A stretch of 64,000 nucleotides of DNA from Puccinia triticina (taxonomy: Eukaryota > Basidiomycota > Pucciniomycetes > Pucciniales > Pucciniaceae), in contig NC_070559.1 of the NCBI RefSeq assembly GCF_026914185.1, positions 1,178,001-1,242,000 on the forward strand. Reading direction: 5' to 3'. The notes under the pieces are model-generated. The model ran no database searches and was not told the origin of the DNA. It saw only the letters and a list, made by a program, of their open reading frames with translations. Both the position numbers and the translations under genes were made by a program. Numbering within the stretch: the first letter of the stretch is position 1; each line of letters starts with the position of its first letter. Positions 36,226 through 48,729 of this stretch are shown here, one piece after another.

Positions 36226-37099
36226 TGTGATGAACAAAAGTGGTCCCTGCGTAGAAATGTCAGGACCACTGCCGCTCCACGATGATTCATGGGAAAAGTT
36301 GGGTGATCCAGAGAAACTCCTCCCCACCGCATTGTAGGGCTCTGAGTGGGATAAATAAAGTAAAGCATGTAAATAATAAAGCTCCACAGATGTAAACCGT
36401 AAAATAAAGCTCCGCTGCATAAAGAAGATAACTCCAGAAAACAGTAAGAAAACAGCCGTAAAGCAAGCACAAAAACTGCACAAAGTACAACTGTAACACA
36501 TAAAGCAAGTCTGCAAAGTAAAACTCCGCTCTGCAACATACACAAAGTACAAGAGGCACAAGAGGCACAAGAATTGGCCAAGTAAAGTAAAAATCAAAAA
36601 AAGAGAGTCTGTGGGGAGTATGATACAGAATCCAATCTCCCCCACTGTGGTTTTATAGAGAAAAGGAATAGATCTAAAAGATACCCTTTGCCCCCCTCCC
36701 ACGCACACCATCCGCAATATCTGTTCACAAGCGCACACTTTTCATCCGCAAAGGGCTATAAACTCACGCATGTCATCCACCCACTCTCACGCTAACTCCT
36801 GTTGTCTACGCCGCTCACCTTCAACCGCCGTAAAACTCCTCTCCCCAGCTTCCACACCCCTGTCTGTCCTATGATGTCAGGATGCCACACGCCACCCCTC
36901 TGGCTGCCACGGCTAACCTAAATCACTACCCCCGCTGGCCTGCGTAGTTTGATTCCAGTTCCGCTGTTGAGCTCCGCGCGCCACCTCCTTCAGTTGTGCG
37001 CTCCGCTGCGCTCTGTTCCACACCGGTCCTGCACCGCCTGTGCGCTGCACTGATTGCTGCATGGAAAATTTGACACGTTTTCCAGAATTGACCACCACA
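36226..37099. mobile_element. Possible solo LTR or other insertion in the satellite
   Basis: An 874-bp interruption starting TGTGATGAACAA and ending CCACCACA, so TG...CA with weak terminal inversion (TGTGGTGGTCAA on the other strand). The borders AAAG and ACAA could be a mutated 4-bp duplication of satellite ACAG. The interior has repeated TAAAGC and AAAGCTCCG strings and no protein domain. LTR identity is tentative. Confidence 0.4.
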
Positions 37100-37330
37100 A
37101 CAACTCTGTGCAAGTTTTGTGTGGACACAAAACCTGCCAGAAGCTCTGTGCAAGTTTTGTGTGGACACAAAACCTGCCAGAAGCTCTGTGCAAGTTTTGT
37201 GTGGACACAAAACCTGCCAGAAGCTCTGTGCAAGTTTTGTGTGGACACAAAACCTGCCAGAAGCTCTGTGCAAGTTTTGTGTGGACACAAAACCTGCCAG
37301 AAGCGCTGTGCAAGTTTTGTGTAGACACAA
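37100..37330 (+). repeat. Homogeneous 40-bp variant block of the satellite
   Basis: Immediately right of the 36226-37099 insertion, about five to six consecutive units have period 40 instead of 41. One base is lost in the linker (CCAGAAGCTCTG for CCAGACAGCTCTG), and the units are virtually identical to each other. This is the most uniform block in the array and looks like a recent local amplification. Confidence 0.9.
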
Positions 37331-39484
37331 AACCTGCCAGACAGCTCTGTGCAAGTTTTGTGTGGACACAAAAACTGCAAGACAGCTTGGTGCAATTCTT
37401 GTTTGGACACAAAACCTGCCAGACAGCCTTCTCCAAGTTTTGTGTGGACACAAAACAGGCCAGACAGCTTTCTTCAAGTTTTGTGTGGACAAAAACCCTG
37501 CCAGACAGGTTTGTCCAAATTTTTGTGGACAGGAAACCTGCTTAAAAACTTTGTGCGAGTTTTGTGTGGACAAAATACCTACCAGACAGCTCTGTGATAG
37601 TTTTGTGTGGACACGAACCCTGCCAGACAGCTGTGTGCAAGTTTTGTGTGGACGCAAAACCTGCCAGACAGCTCTGTGCAAGTTTTGTGTGGACACAAAA
37701 CCTGCCAGAGAGCTTTTTGCAAGATTTGTGTGGAGCCAAAACCTGCCAAAAAGCTCTGGACCAGTTTTGTGTAGACACAAAACCTGCCAGAAAGCTGTGT
37801 CCAGTGTGGAAGCAAAACCTGCCACAGCTTTTTCCAAGTTTTGAGTGGACACAAAACCTGCCAAAAAGCTTTCTCCAACTTTTGTGTGGACACAATACCT
37901 GCCAGACAGCTTTGTCCAAGTTTTGTGTGGAAACAAAACCTGCCAGACAGCTTTGCCCAGATTTTGTGTGGACACAAAACCTGCCAGACAGCTTTGTCCA
38001 AGTTTCGTGTGGACACAAAACCTGCCAGGCAGGTTTTCCAGGTTTTGTGTGGAGGCAAAACCTGCCAGACAGCTTTTTCCAGGTTTTGTGTGGAGGCAAA
38101 ACCTGCCAGACAGCTCTGTGCAAGTTTTGTGTGGACACAAAACCTGCCAGACAGCTTTGTCCAGGTTTTGTGTGGACACAAAACTTGCCAGACAGCTTTT
38201 TCCAGGTTTTGTGTGGACACAAAATCTGCTGGACAGCTTTTTCCAATGTTTTTTTGGACATAAAACCTGCCAGACAGCTTTTTCCAGGTTTTGTGTGGAC
38301 ACAAAATCTGCCAGACAGCTTTTTCCAGGTTTTGGGTGGAGGCGAAACCTGCCAGACAGCTCTGTGCAAGCTTTGTGTGGACACAAAACCTGCCAGACAG
38401 CTTTTTCCAAGTTTTGTGTGGAACAGCTTTCTCCAAGTTTTGTGTGGACACAAAACCTGACAGACAGCTCTGTGCAATTTTTGTGTGGACACAAAACCTG
38501 CCAGGCAGCTTTGTCCAAGTTTTGTGTGGACACAAAACCTGCGAGACCCCTTTGTCCAGGTTTTGTGTGGGCACAAAACTTGCCAGACAGCCTGGTCCAG
38601 GACTTGTGTGGACAGAAAACCTGCCAAACACCTGGCCCAAGTTTTGTGTGGACACAAAACCTGCCAGACAGCTTTTTCCAGCTTTTGTGTGGACGCAAAA
38701 CCAGCCAGACAGCTTTCTCCAAGGTTTGTGTGGACACAAAACCTGCCAGAAAGCTCTGTGCAAGTTTTGTGTGGACACAAAACCTGCCAGACAGCTTTGT
38801 CCAGGTTTTGTGTGGATGCGAAACCTGCCAGGCAGGTTTTGCAGGTTTCGTGTGGACGCAAAACCTGCCAGATAGCTCTGTCCAAGATTTGTGTGGACAC
38901 AAACCTGCCAGACAGATTTGTCCAAGTTTTGTGTGGACACAAACCTGCCAGACAGATTTGTCCAAGTTTTGTGTGGACACAAAACCTGCCAGGTAGCTCT
39001 GTGCTGGTTTATTGTGGACACAAAACCTGCTAGACAGCTCTGTGCAAGTTTTGTGTGAACACAAACCAGGTTTTGTGTGGACGCAAAACCTGCCAGACAG
39101 CTTTTTCCAGGTTTTGTGTGGAGGCGAAACCTGCCAGACAGCTCTGTGCAAGTTTTGTGTGGACACAAAACCTGCCAGACAGCTTTGTCCAGGTTTTGTG
39201 TGGACGCAAAACATGCCAGGCAGGTTTTCCAGGTTTTGTGTGGACGCGAAACCTGCCAGACAGCTTTTTCCAGGTTTTGTGTGGACACAAAACCTGCCAG
39301 ACAGCTCTGTGCAAGCTTTGTGTGGACACAAAACCTGCCAGACAGCTCTGTGCAAGTTTTGCGTGGACACAAAACCTGCCAGGCCGCTTTGTCCAACTTT
39401 TGTGTGAACACAAAACTTGCCAGACGGCTCTGTGCAAGTTTTGTGTGGACACAAAACCTGCCAGACAGCTTTTTCCAGGTTTTG

Positions 39485-39931
39485 TGTCAGCCGGCAAGCA
39501 AAACCAAGTTACCCCTTAATTTGCCAACCTTCTGTTTTGCTACACCATCTGCAATTATTACTAGTTTCACACTCATTTCACATGTTTCTTCACATTCCAC
39601 ACTCTTTGATTTTATTATTGACATAGCTTAAGTATGTCTCTAGTCAAACTCGAGAAGCCTGATACATAAGTTGTACTCCTCAAGCTCCATTGTTCCCTAG
39701 ACTTTCAGAATAGACAAACTAATAAACATCTTTTACTCATTCCTTGTTCCCCTCATATCAACAGATCACTGTCTGGAAACTCAAGCCTGACTGTCTCAAA
39801 ACTTATCATTGGCTGGGGGTAAACTCTTTGGATCAGATTCAACCCCATCTACGACTAGGAGCCACCGGATTATTCCAGTAAACTTCCATTGAGTGGATTC
39901 CCATCTTCCCCCGAGTAACCCACCGCTGACA
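39485..39931. mobile_element. Solo LTR with 5-bp TTTTG duplication
   Basis: A 447-bp interruption begins TGTCAGC and ends GCTGACA (7-bp inverted termini, TG...CA) and is flanked by TTTTG on both sides (39480-39484 and 39932-39936). Both copies derive from the satellite string GGTTTTGTGTGG. These are standard marks of an LTR left by recombination between the two LTRs of a retrotransposon. No coding sequence. Confidence 0.88.
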
Positions 39932-40627
39932 TTTTGTGTGGACGCAAAACCTGCCAGACAGCTTTTTCCAGGTTTTGTGTGGACACAAAATCTGCCAGAC
40001 AGCTTTTTCCAATGTTTTTTTGGACACAAAACCTGCCAGACATCTCTGTGCAAGTTTTGTGTGGCCACAAAACCTGCCAGACAGCTTTGTCCAGGTTTTG
40101 TGTGGATGCAAAACCTGCCAGGCAGGTTTTCCAGGTTTTGTGTGGATGCAAAACCCGCCAGACAGCTTTTTCCAGGTTTTGTGTGGACGCAAAACCTGCC
40201 AGACAGCTCTGTGCAAGTTTTGTGTGGACACAAAACCTGCAAGGCAGCTTTGTCCAGGTTTTGTGTGGACGCGAAACCTGCCAGGCAGCTTTTTTCAGGT
40301 TTTGTGTGGACACAAAATCTGCTGGACAGCTTTGTCCAATGTCTTTTTGGACGCGAAACCTGCCAGACAGCTCTGTGCAAGTTTTGGGTGGACACAAAAC
40401 CTGCCAGACAGCTTTTTCCAGGTTTTGTGTGGACGCGAAACCTGCCAGGCAGGTTTTCCAGGTTTTGTGTGGACGCAAAACCTGCCAGACAGCTCTTTCC
40501 AGGTTTTGTGTGGACGCAAAACCTGCCAGACAGCTTTTTCCAATGTTTTTTTGGACACAAAGCCTGCCAGACAGCTCTGTGCAAGTTTTGTGTGGCCACA
40601 AAACCTGCCAGACAGCTTTGTCCAGGT

Positions 40628-40863
40628 TAGAGAATGTCAAAGTAGACCCGGGTACCGGTTGGACCGCCGGTACCCGCGCGTTTTTTCCACAAAACTGGCA
40701 CCCGGCACCGCACCCGGCACCGCCTGGCGGGTACCAGCGGTACATAAGGCGGGTACCGGCGGTACCTGCTTGGTTTTTCTCTAAAACCAAAGGAAATATG
40801 TATTCCCTTTGGTGACCAGTTGACCAGAACTGCAATGGCCATCAAAGGGAATGTGTATTCCCT
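40628..40863. mobile_element. Truncated copy of the GGTACC-rich hAT-like MITE
   Basis: This segment is nearly identical to 41633-41868, the left 236 bp of the complete element, including the preceding satellite string GTCCAGGT (40620-40627). It stops abruptly at TGTATTCCCTT and returns to satellite. Because the left flank is also shared, it probably arose by segmental duplication of satellite plus element followed by deletion, not by a separate insertion. Confidence 0.8.
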
Positions 40864-41632
40864 TGTGGATGCAAAACCTGCCAGGCAGGTTTTCCAGGTT
40901 TTGTGTGGACGCAAAACCTGCCAGGCAGCTTTTTCCAGGTTTTGTGTGGACACAAAATCTGCCAGGCAGCTTTGTCCAGGTTTTGTGTGGGCACAATACC
41001 TGCCAGACAGCTTTTTCCAGGTTTTGTGTGGACACAAAACCTGCCAGACAGCTTTGTCCAGGTTTTGTGTTGACGCAAAACCTGCCAGACATCTTTTTCC
41101 AGGTTTTGTGTGAACACAAATGCCAGGCAGCTTTTTCCAGGTTTTGTGTGGACACGAAATCAGCTGGACAGCTTTGTCCAATGTTTTTTGGACGCAAAAC
41201 CTGCCAGACAGCTCTGTGCAAGTTTTGTGTGGACACAAAACCTGCCAGACAGCTTTGTCCAGGCTTTGTGTGGACGCAAAACCTGCCAGGCAGGTTTTCC
41301 AGGTTTTGTGTGGACGAGAAACCTGCCAGACAGCTTTTTCCAGGTTTTGTGTGGCCACAAAATCTGCCGGACAGTTTTTTCCAATGTCTTTTAGGACACA
41401 AAACCTGCCAGACAGCTCTGTGCAAGTTTTGTGTGGACACAAAACCTGCCAGACAGCTTTCTCCAAGTTTTTTGTGGACACAAAACCTGCCAGACAGCTC
41501 TGTGCAAGTTTTGTGTGAACACTAAACCTGCCAGACAGCTTTTTTCAAGTTTTGTGTGGACACAAAACCTGCCAGACACCTCTGCGCAAGTTTTGTGTGG
41601 ACACAAAACCTGCCAGGCAGCTTTGTCCAGGT

Positions 41633-42210
41633 TAGAGAATGTCAAAGTAGACCCGGGTACCAGTTGGACCGCCGGTACCCGCGCGTTTTTTCCACAAAAC
41701 TGGCACCCGGCACCGCACCCGGCACTGCCTGGCGGGTACCAGCGGTACATAAGGCGGGTACCGGCGGTACCTGCTTGGTTTTTCTCTAAAACCAAAGGAA
41801 ATATGTATTCCCTTTGGTGACCAGTTGACCAGAACTGCAATGGCCATCAAAGGGAATGTGTATTCCCTTTGATGACCGGCAAGGCCATTGAGGGCCTCTG
41901 GATGGCCAAATGACCGTCCATTGAGGGCCTCCTGCTGGGCGGATGCCGCCCTTGAGGGCTTCCCCATGGCCAAATGGCTGACCGGCCATCAAGAGCCTCT
42001 TCAATGGCCAAATGATTGGCCATTGCGGTCCTCTCACGGTCCCCCATGCCCCGGGGGTTGGGCGGTACTTGGGGGCGGTACCCGGGTACCACACCGCTTT
42101 TTGCCAAAAAATGGGCACCCGGCACCGCTTGGCGGGTACCACGCAGACGCAGGCGGTACCCGCCAAGCGGTGCCGGGTACCGCCAAACGGGTACCACTTG
42201 ACATTCTCTA
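41633..42210. mobile_element. hAT-like MITE dense in GGTACC/CGGGTACC
   Basis: A 578-bp element with termini TAGAGAATGTCAA and TTGACATTCTCTA (13-bp perfect inverted repeat) and an exact 8-bp target duplication GTCCAGGT (41625-41632 and 42211-42218). A TAGAG start plus 8-bp duplication is characteristic of hAT. The body has two clusters of GGTACC-centred motifs and a stretch of CAATGGCC/TTGAGGGCC motifs. No transposase. Confidence 0.9.
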
Positions 42211-42614
42211 GTCCAGGTTTTGTGTGGGCCCAATACCTGCCAGACAGCTTTTTCCAGGTTTTGTGTGGACACAAAACCTGCCAGACAGCTTTGTCCAGGT
42301 TTTGTGTTGACGCAAAACCTGCCAGACAGCTTTGTCCAGGTTTTGTGTTGACGCAAAACCTGCCAGACAGCTTTTTCCAGGTTTTGTGTGGACACAAAAT
42401 CTGCCGGAAGGCTTTTTCCAATGTTTTTTTGGACACAAAACCTGCCAGACAGCTCTGTGCAAGTTTTGTGTGGACACAAAACCTGCCAGACAGCTTTTTC
42501 CAGGTTTTGTGTGGACGCGAAACCTGCCAGGCAGGTTTTCCAGGTTTTTTGTGGACGCAAAACCTGCCAAACAGCCTTTTCCAGGTTTTGTGTGGACGCG
42601 AAACCTGCCAGACA

Positions 42615-42766
42615 AGAACTTAACAAAGTCCCTTGCTGCTGCGGGCGTGTGACTCGCGAAGTGAGCCTCCGACAGCCCTCGGCAGGAGGGACTTGCCGAG
42701 GGCTATTGGAGGCTTGCTTCGCAAGACCAGATGCCCGCAGCAGCGAGGGACTTGTGTTAAGTTTGT
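42615..42766. mobile_element. 152-bp foldback MITE with 8-bp duplication
   Basis: The two halves are inverted copies sharing AACTTAAC and AAGTCCC, with GCTGCTGCGGGC and CCCTCGGCA further in. It sits between two copies of GCCAGACA (42607-42614, 42767-42774), which is satellite sequence. Related copies lie at about 53340-53440 and 54770-54865. Confidence 0.85.
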
Positions 42767-43523
42767 GCCAGACAGCTCTGTGCAAGTTTTGTGTGGACAC
42801 AAAACCTGCCAGGCAGATTTGTCCAGGTTTTGTGTGGACGCAAAACCTGCCAGGCAGCTTTTCCCAGGTTTTGTGTGGACACAAAAACTGCTGGACAGCT
42901 TTGTCCAATGTTTTTTTGGACACAAAACCTGCCAGACAGCTCTGTGCAAGTTTTGTGTGGACACAAACCTGCGAGACGGCTCTGTGCTAGCTTATTGTGG
43001 ACACAAAACCTGCCAGACAGCTCTGTGCAAGTTTTCTGTGGACACAAAACCTGCCAGACAGCTTTGTCCAAGTTTTGTGTGAACACAAAACCTGCCATAC
43101 AGCTTTTTCCAAGTTTTGTGTGGACACGAAACCTGCCAGACACCTCTGTGCAAGTTTTGTGTGGACACAAAACCTGCCAGGCAGCTTTGTCCAGGTTTTG
43201 TCTGGACGCAAAACCTGCCAGGCAGGTTTTCCAGGTTTTGTGTGGACGCAAAATCTGCCAGACAGTTTTTTCCAGGTTTTGTGTGGATGCAAAACCTGCC
43301 AGACAGCTCTGTGCAAGCTTTGTGTGGACACAAAACCTGCCAGACAGCTTTTTCCAAGTTTTGTGTGGAACAGCTTTCTCCAAGTTTTGTGTGAACACAA
43401 AACCTGCCAGACAACTCTGTGCAATTTGTGTGTGGACGCAAAACCTGCCAGGTTTTGTGTGGACGCGAAACCTGCCAGACAGCTTTTTCCACGTTTTGTG
43501 TGGAGGCGAAACCTCCCAGAAGG

Positions 43524-44370
43524 TGTGGTGATCATCATACTCGTGGCGCCGCAGGCGTGCAGGATATCCGGCGGGACTTTAAGCGCAGCAAGACTTCAAG
43601 ACCTCACGCGCAGCATCAAGATCAATTAGTTCTCAAGGCGTTTTAGGATCAAGAACCCCACATGTTTTTCTTCTGGTTTGTTTGGTCTGTTGTGTTCCTT
43701 TCTTTTCCTTGTTTTCTCTTTCTATTTTTCTTCTGATTCTTTTCTTTGTTTCTATATGCGCGCGTTGGAGAGGCTCGGTCATGTGGAGGGGTGGTTGTGT
43801 TTCTGTTTGTCTTAGTTTGTTTTGTTTTGTTGGTTTTGTTTCCTTCTTTTCCTTTCTCTTCTTGTTGTTGTTGCGCGTGTGTGCGCGCAGGTGTATGATG
43901 ACTTGTCCGCAGCATGTCAGGGTCCCCGGAGTCTGAGTTCAGTTTGAACTCAGATGATGGGGGGGCATGGACTTCGTCTGAACCATAAGAATTTTATACT
44001 CCAGATCATCCATTGACCTCCAGAATCCTGAATCTCAAAGTTTATTGATCCCATAGTTTTGCATATAAATTTGCATAGCTTCTGAGTTCACCCTCTCAGC
44101 GCCTTGCCAATCCCTTCCCCAGATTCCCTTACTTGTTTAGATCACTTCTCACCAGCTCAGTTTGCCGGCTCCCCCTCTCAGATCCTCAACAAACAAACCA
44201 CCGCCAACGGGAATCTACCCACCGTTGTCTCACAACAAATCCCCTCCCAAACTTCCGCTATCCTCGATCCTTCTGACGCTCACATCACAAGGACCACCGA
44301 GAAGGCAGCGCACAGTGCAACGTTCCCTTCCAGTAAATGCCGACGGCCCAGCACCGGTCGGAGTTCCACA
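43524..44370. mobile_element. Possible solo LTR or other insertion in the satellite
   Basis: An 847-bp interruption starting TGTGGTGATCATC and ending GTTCCACA. Flanks AAGG and ACGG could be a 4-bp duplication with one change. It enters the satellite unit at the same linker position as the 36226 insertion and has similar ends, but the interior differs. T-rich stretches at 43660-43880 give only low-complexity frames. Confidence 0.4.
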
Positions 44371-47300
44371 ACGGCTCTGTGCAAGTTTTGTGTGGACACA
44401 AAACCTGCCAGACAGCTTTGTCCAGGTTTTTTGTGGACGCAAAACCTGCCAGACAGCTTTTTCCAGGTTTTGAGTGGACACAAAATCTGCTGGACAGCTT
44501 TCTCCAAGGTTTTTTTGGACAGACAAACCTGCCAGACAGCTCTGTGTGAGTTTTGTGTGGACACAAAACCTGCCAGACAGCTTTGTCCAGGTTTTGTGTG
44601 GACGCAAAACCTGCCAGGCAGGTTTTCAAGTTTTTGTGTGAGCTTTGTCCAGGTTTTGTGTGGACGCAAAACCTGCCAGACAGCTTTTTCCAGGTTTTGT
44701 GTGCACGCGAAACCTGCCAGACAGCTCTGTGCAACTTTTGTGTGGACACAAAACCTGCCAGACAGCTCTGTGCAACTTTTGTGTGGACACAAAACCTGCC
44801 AGACAGCTTTCTCCAGGTTTTGTGTGGACACAAAACCTGCCAGACAGCTCTGTGCAAGTTTTGTGTGGACACAAAACCTGCCAGACAGCGCTGTGCAAGT
44901 TTTGTGTGGACACAAAACCTGCCAGACAGCTTTGTCCAAGTTTTGTGTGGACAAAAAACCTGCCAGACACCTTTGTCCAAGCTTTGTGTGGACGCGCAAC
45001 CTGCCAGGCAGCTTTTCTCAGGTTTTGTGTGGATGCAAAACCTGCCACACAGCTCTGTGCAAGTTTTGTGTGGACACATAACCTGCCAGACAGCTCTGTG
45101 CAAGTTTTGTGTGGACACATATCCTGCCAGACAGCTCTGTGCAAGTTTTGTGCAGCTTTGTCCAGGTTTTGTGTGGACGCTAAACCTGCCAGGCAGGTTT
45201 CCCAGGTTTTGTGTCGACGCAAAACCTGCCAGACAGCTTTTTCCAGGTTTTGTGTGGACGCGAAACCTGCCAGACAGCTCTGTGAAAGTTTTGTGTGGAC
45301 ACAAAACCTGCCAGGCAGGTTTTCCAGGTTTTGTGTGGATGCAAAACCTGCCAGGCAGGTTTTCCAGGTTTTGTGTGGATGTGAAACCTGCCAGACAGCT
45401 TTTTCCAGGTTTTGTGTGGACGCAAAACCTGCCAGACAGCTCTGTGCAAGTTTTGTGTGAACACAAAACCTGCCAGACAGCTTTGTCCAAGCTTTGTGTG
45501 GACACAAAACCTGCCAGACAACTTGGTCCAAGCTTTGTGTGGACACAAAACCTGCCAGACAGCTTTGTCCAGGTTTTGTGTGAACACAAAACCTGCCAGA
45601 CAGCTTTGGCCAAGTTTTGTGTGGACACAAAACCTGCCAGATAGCTCTGTGCAAGTTTTGTGTGGACACGAAACCTGCCAGACAGCTTTGTCCAAGTTTT
45701 GTGTAGACACAAAACCTGCCAGATAACTTTGTCCAAGCGTTGTGTGGACACAAATCCTGCCAGACAGCTTATTCCAAGTGTTGTGTGGACACAAAACCAG
45801 CCAAACAGCTTTGTCCAATTTTTGTGTGGACACAAAACCTGCCAGACCGCTCTGTGCAAGTTTTGTGTGGACACAAAACCTGCCAGACAGCCTGGTCCAA
45901 GTTTTGTGTGGACGCAAAACCGGCCAGACAGCTCTGTGCAAGTTTTGTGTGGACACAAAACATGCCAGACGGCCTGGTCCAAGTTTTTTGTGGACACAAA
46001 ACCCGCCAGACAGCTCTGTGCAAGTTTTGTGTGGACACAAAACCTGCCAGACAGCTCTGTGCAAGTTTTGTGTGGACACAAAACCTGCCAGACAGCTCTG
46101 TGTAGGTTTTGTGTGGACACAAAACCTGCCAGACAGCTCTGTGCAAGTTTTGTGTGGACACAAAACCTGCCAGACAGGTATGTGCAAGTTATGTGTGGAC
46201 ACAAAACCTGCCAGACAGCTTTGTCCAAGTTTCGTGTGGACAAACAATCTGCCAGGCACCTTTGTCCAAGCTTTGTGTGGACGCGCAACCTGCCAGGCAG
46301 CTTTTCTCAGGTTTTGTGTGGATGCAAAACCTGCCACACAGCTCTGTGCAAGTTTTGTGTGGACACATAACCTGCCAGACGTCTCTGTGCTAGTTTATTG
46401 TGGACACAAAACCTGCCAGACAGCTCTGTGCAAGTTTTGTGTGAACACAAAACCTGCCAGACAGCTTTGCTCAAGTTTATTGTGGACACAAAAACTGCCA
46501 GACAGCTTTCTCCAAGTTTTTTGTGGACACAAAACCTGCCAGACGGCTTTTTCCAGGTTTTGTGTGGACGCGAAACCTGCCAGGCAGGTTTTCCAGGTTT
46601 TGCGTCCACTCAAAACCTGGCAGACAGCTTTTTCCAGGTTTTGTGTGGACGCGAAAGCTGCCAGGCAGCTCTGTGCAAGTTTTGTGTGGACACAAAACCT
46701 GCCAGACAGCGTTGTCCAGGTTTTGTGTGGACGCAAAACCGGCCAGACAGCTTTTTCCAGGTTTTGTGTGGACACAAAATCTGCTGGACAGCTTTTTCCA
46801 ATGTTTTTTTGGACATAAAACCTGCCAGACAGCTCTGTGCAAGTTTTGTGTGGACACAAAACCTGCCAGCAGCTTTGTCCAGGTTTTGTGTGCACAGGAA
46901 ACTTGCCAGACAGCTTTGTCCAGGTTTTGTGTGCACGCAAAACCTGCCAGACAGCTCTGTGCAACTTTTGTTTGGACACAAAACCTGCAGGACAGCTTTG
47001 TCCAAGTTTTGTGTGGACACAAAACCTGCCAGACAGCTTTGTGCAGGTTTTTGGTGGGCGCAAAATCTGCCAGACAGCCTGGTCCAGGACTTCCGTGGAC
47101 ACAAAACCTGCCAGACAGCCTGGCCCAAGTTTTGTGTGGACACAAAACCTGCCAGACAGCTTTCTCCAAGGTTTGCGTGGGCACAAAACCTGCCAGACAC
47201 CTTTGTCCAAGCTTTGTGTGGACGCGCAACCTGCCAGGCAGCTTTTCTCAGGTTTTGTGTGGACGCAAAACCTGCCAGACAGCTCTGTGCAAGTTTTGTG

Positions 47301-48729
47301 TGGACACAAAACCTGCCAGACAGCTCTGTGCAAGTTTTGTGTCGGCACAAAACCTGCCAGACAGCTTTCTCCAAGTTTTGTGTGGACACAAAACCTGCCA
47401 GACAGCTCTGTGCAAGTTTTGTGTGGACACAAAACCTGCCAGACAGCTTTGTCCAGGTTTTGTGTGGACGCAAAACTTGCCAGGCAGCTTTTTCCAGGTT
47501 TTGGGTGGGCGCAAAACCTGCCAGACAACCTGGTCCAGGCCTTCCGTGGACACAAAACCTGCCAGACAGCCTGTCCCAAGTTTTGTGTGGACACAAAACC
47601 TGCCAGACAGCTTTCTCCAAGGTTTGCGTGAGCACAAAGCCTGCCAGACACCTTTGTCCAAGCTTTGTGTGGACGCGCAACCTGCCAGGCAGCTTTTCTC
47701 AGGTTTTGTGTGGACGCAAAACCTGCCACACAGCTCTGTGCAAGTTTTGTGTGGACACATAACCTGCCAGACTTCTCTGTGCTAGTTTATTGTGGACACA
47801 AAACCTGCCAGACAGCTCTGTGCAAGTTTTGTGTGAACACAAAACCTGCCAGACAGCTTTGCCCAAGTTTATTGTGGACACAAAAACTGCCAGACAGCTT
47901 TCTCCAAGTTTTGTGTGAACACAAAACCTGCTGGACAGTTTTGTCCAATGTTTTTTTGGACACAAAAACAGCCAGACAGCTTTGTCCAGGTTCGTGTGGA
48001 CACAAAACCAGCCAGACAGCTTTGTCCAAGTTTTGTGTGGACACAAAACCTGCCAGACAGCTCTGTGCAAGTTTTGTGTGGACACAAAACCTGCCAGACA
48101 GCTTTGTCCAGGTTTTCTGTGGACGTGAAACCAGCCAGACAGCTTTCTCCAAGTTTTGTGTGGACACAAAACCTGCTGGACAGCTTTGTCCAATGTTTTT
48201 TTGGACACAAAACCTGCCAGACAGCTTTGTCCAAGTTTTGTGTGAACACAAAACCTGCCAGACAGCTTTGTCCAAGCTTTGTGTGGACACGAAACCTGCC
48301 AGACAACTTGGTCCAAGCTTTGTGTGGACACAAAACCTGCCAGACAGATTTGTCCAGGTTTTGTGTGGACACAAAACCTGCCAGACAGCTTTGTCCAAGC
48401 TTTGTGTGGACACAAAACCTGCCAGACAGCTTTGTCCAATTTCATGTGGATACAAAACCTGCAGGACAATGTTGCACAAGTTTTGTGTGGACACAAAAAC
48501 TGTGAGAAAGCTTTGTGCAAGTTTTGTGTGGACACAACACTGCAAGAAAAACTCTAGAAACTGCTTGCAGTTGAGATGCAAGAGCTCAATGCAAGCTGTG
48601 CCTCATGCAAGAATCAAGCACTGGTTGATTCAATTTCCATGCACTTTGCATAATTTATGCAAGAGTGAGTCCAAGGTACAAAAAAATGAGTACAGGCTCC
48701 AAATTACTGAGTTGATACCTGTGTGAATT

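Larger units (their letters stand above)
33895..48537 (+). repeat. 41-bp satellite array (interrupted)
   Basis: Head-to-tail units of 41 bp. Each has the near-palindrome GTTTTGTGTGGACACAAAAC followed by a CCTGCCAGACAGCTCTGTGC-like linker. Blocks are 33895-34268, 35160-36225, 37100-39484, 39932-40627, 40864-41632, 42211-42614, 42767-43523 and 44371-48537, about 10.6 kb or some 250 units. All units are in one orientation. Linker variants alternate (GCTCTGTGCAAG, GCTTTGTCCAAG, GCTTTTTCCAGG, CAGGTTTTCCAGG) and form higher-order patterns. The left block is most diverged (CTGCAAGACAG instead of CTGCCAGACAG). The consensus has no stop triplet in any of six frames, which yields long spurious frames on both strands. 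Confidence 0.97.

Noticed and set aside
36926..39454. 842-codon minus frame and similar long frames (35029-36738, 37579-39411, 44285-46288) as Cys-rich repeat proteins
   Set aside because: They are the 41-bp satellite read in a stop-free register. Equivalent frames exist on both strands and in all phases, and they run into inserted elements without splice logic.
33895..48537. CRISPR-like array
   Set aside because: Units are contiguous with no unique spacers, and this is eukaryotic DNA.
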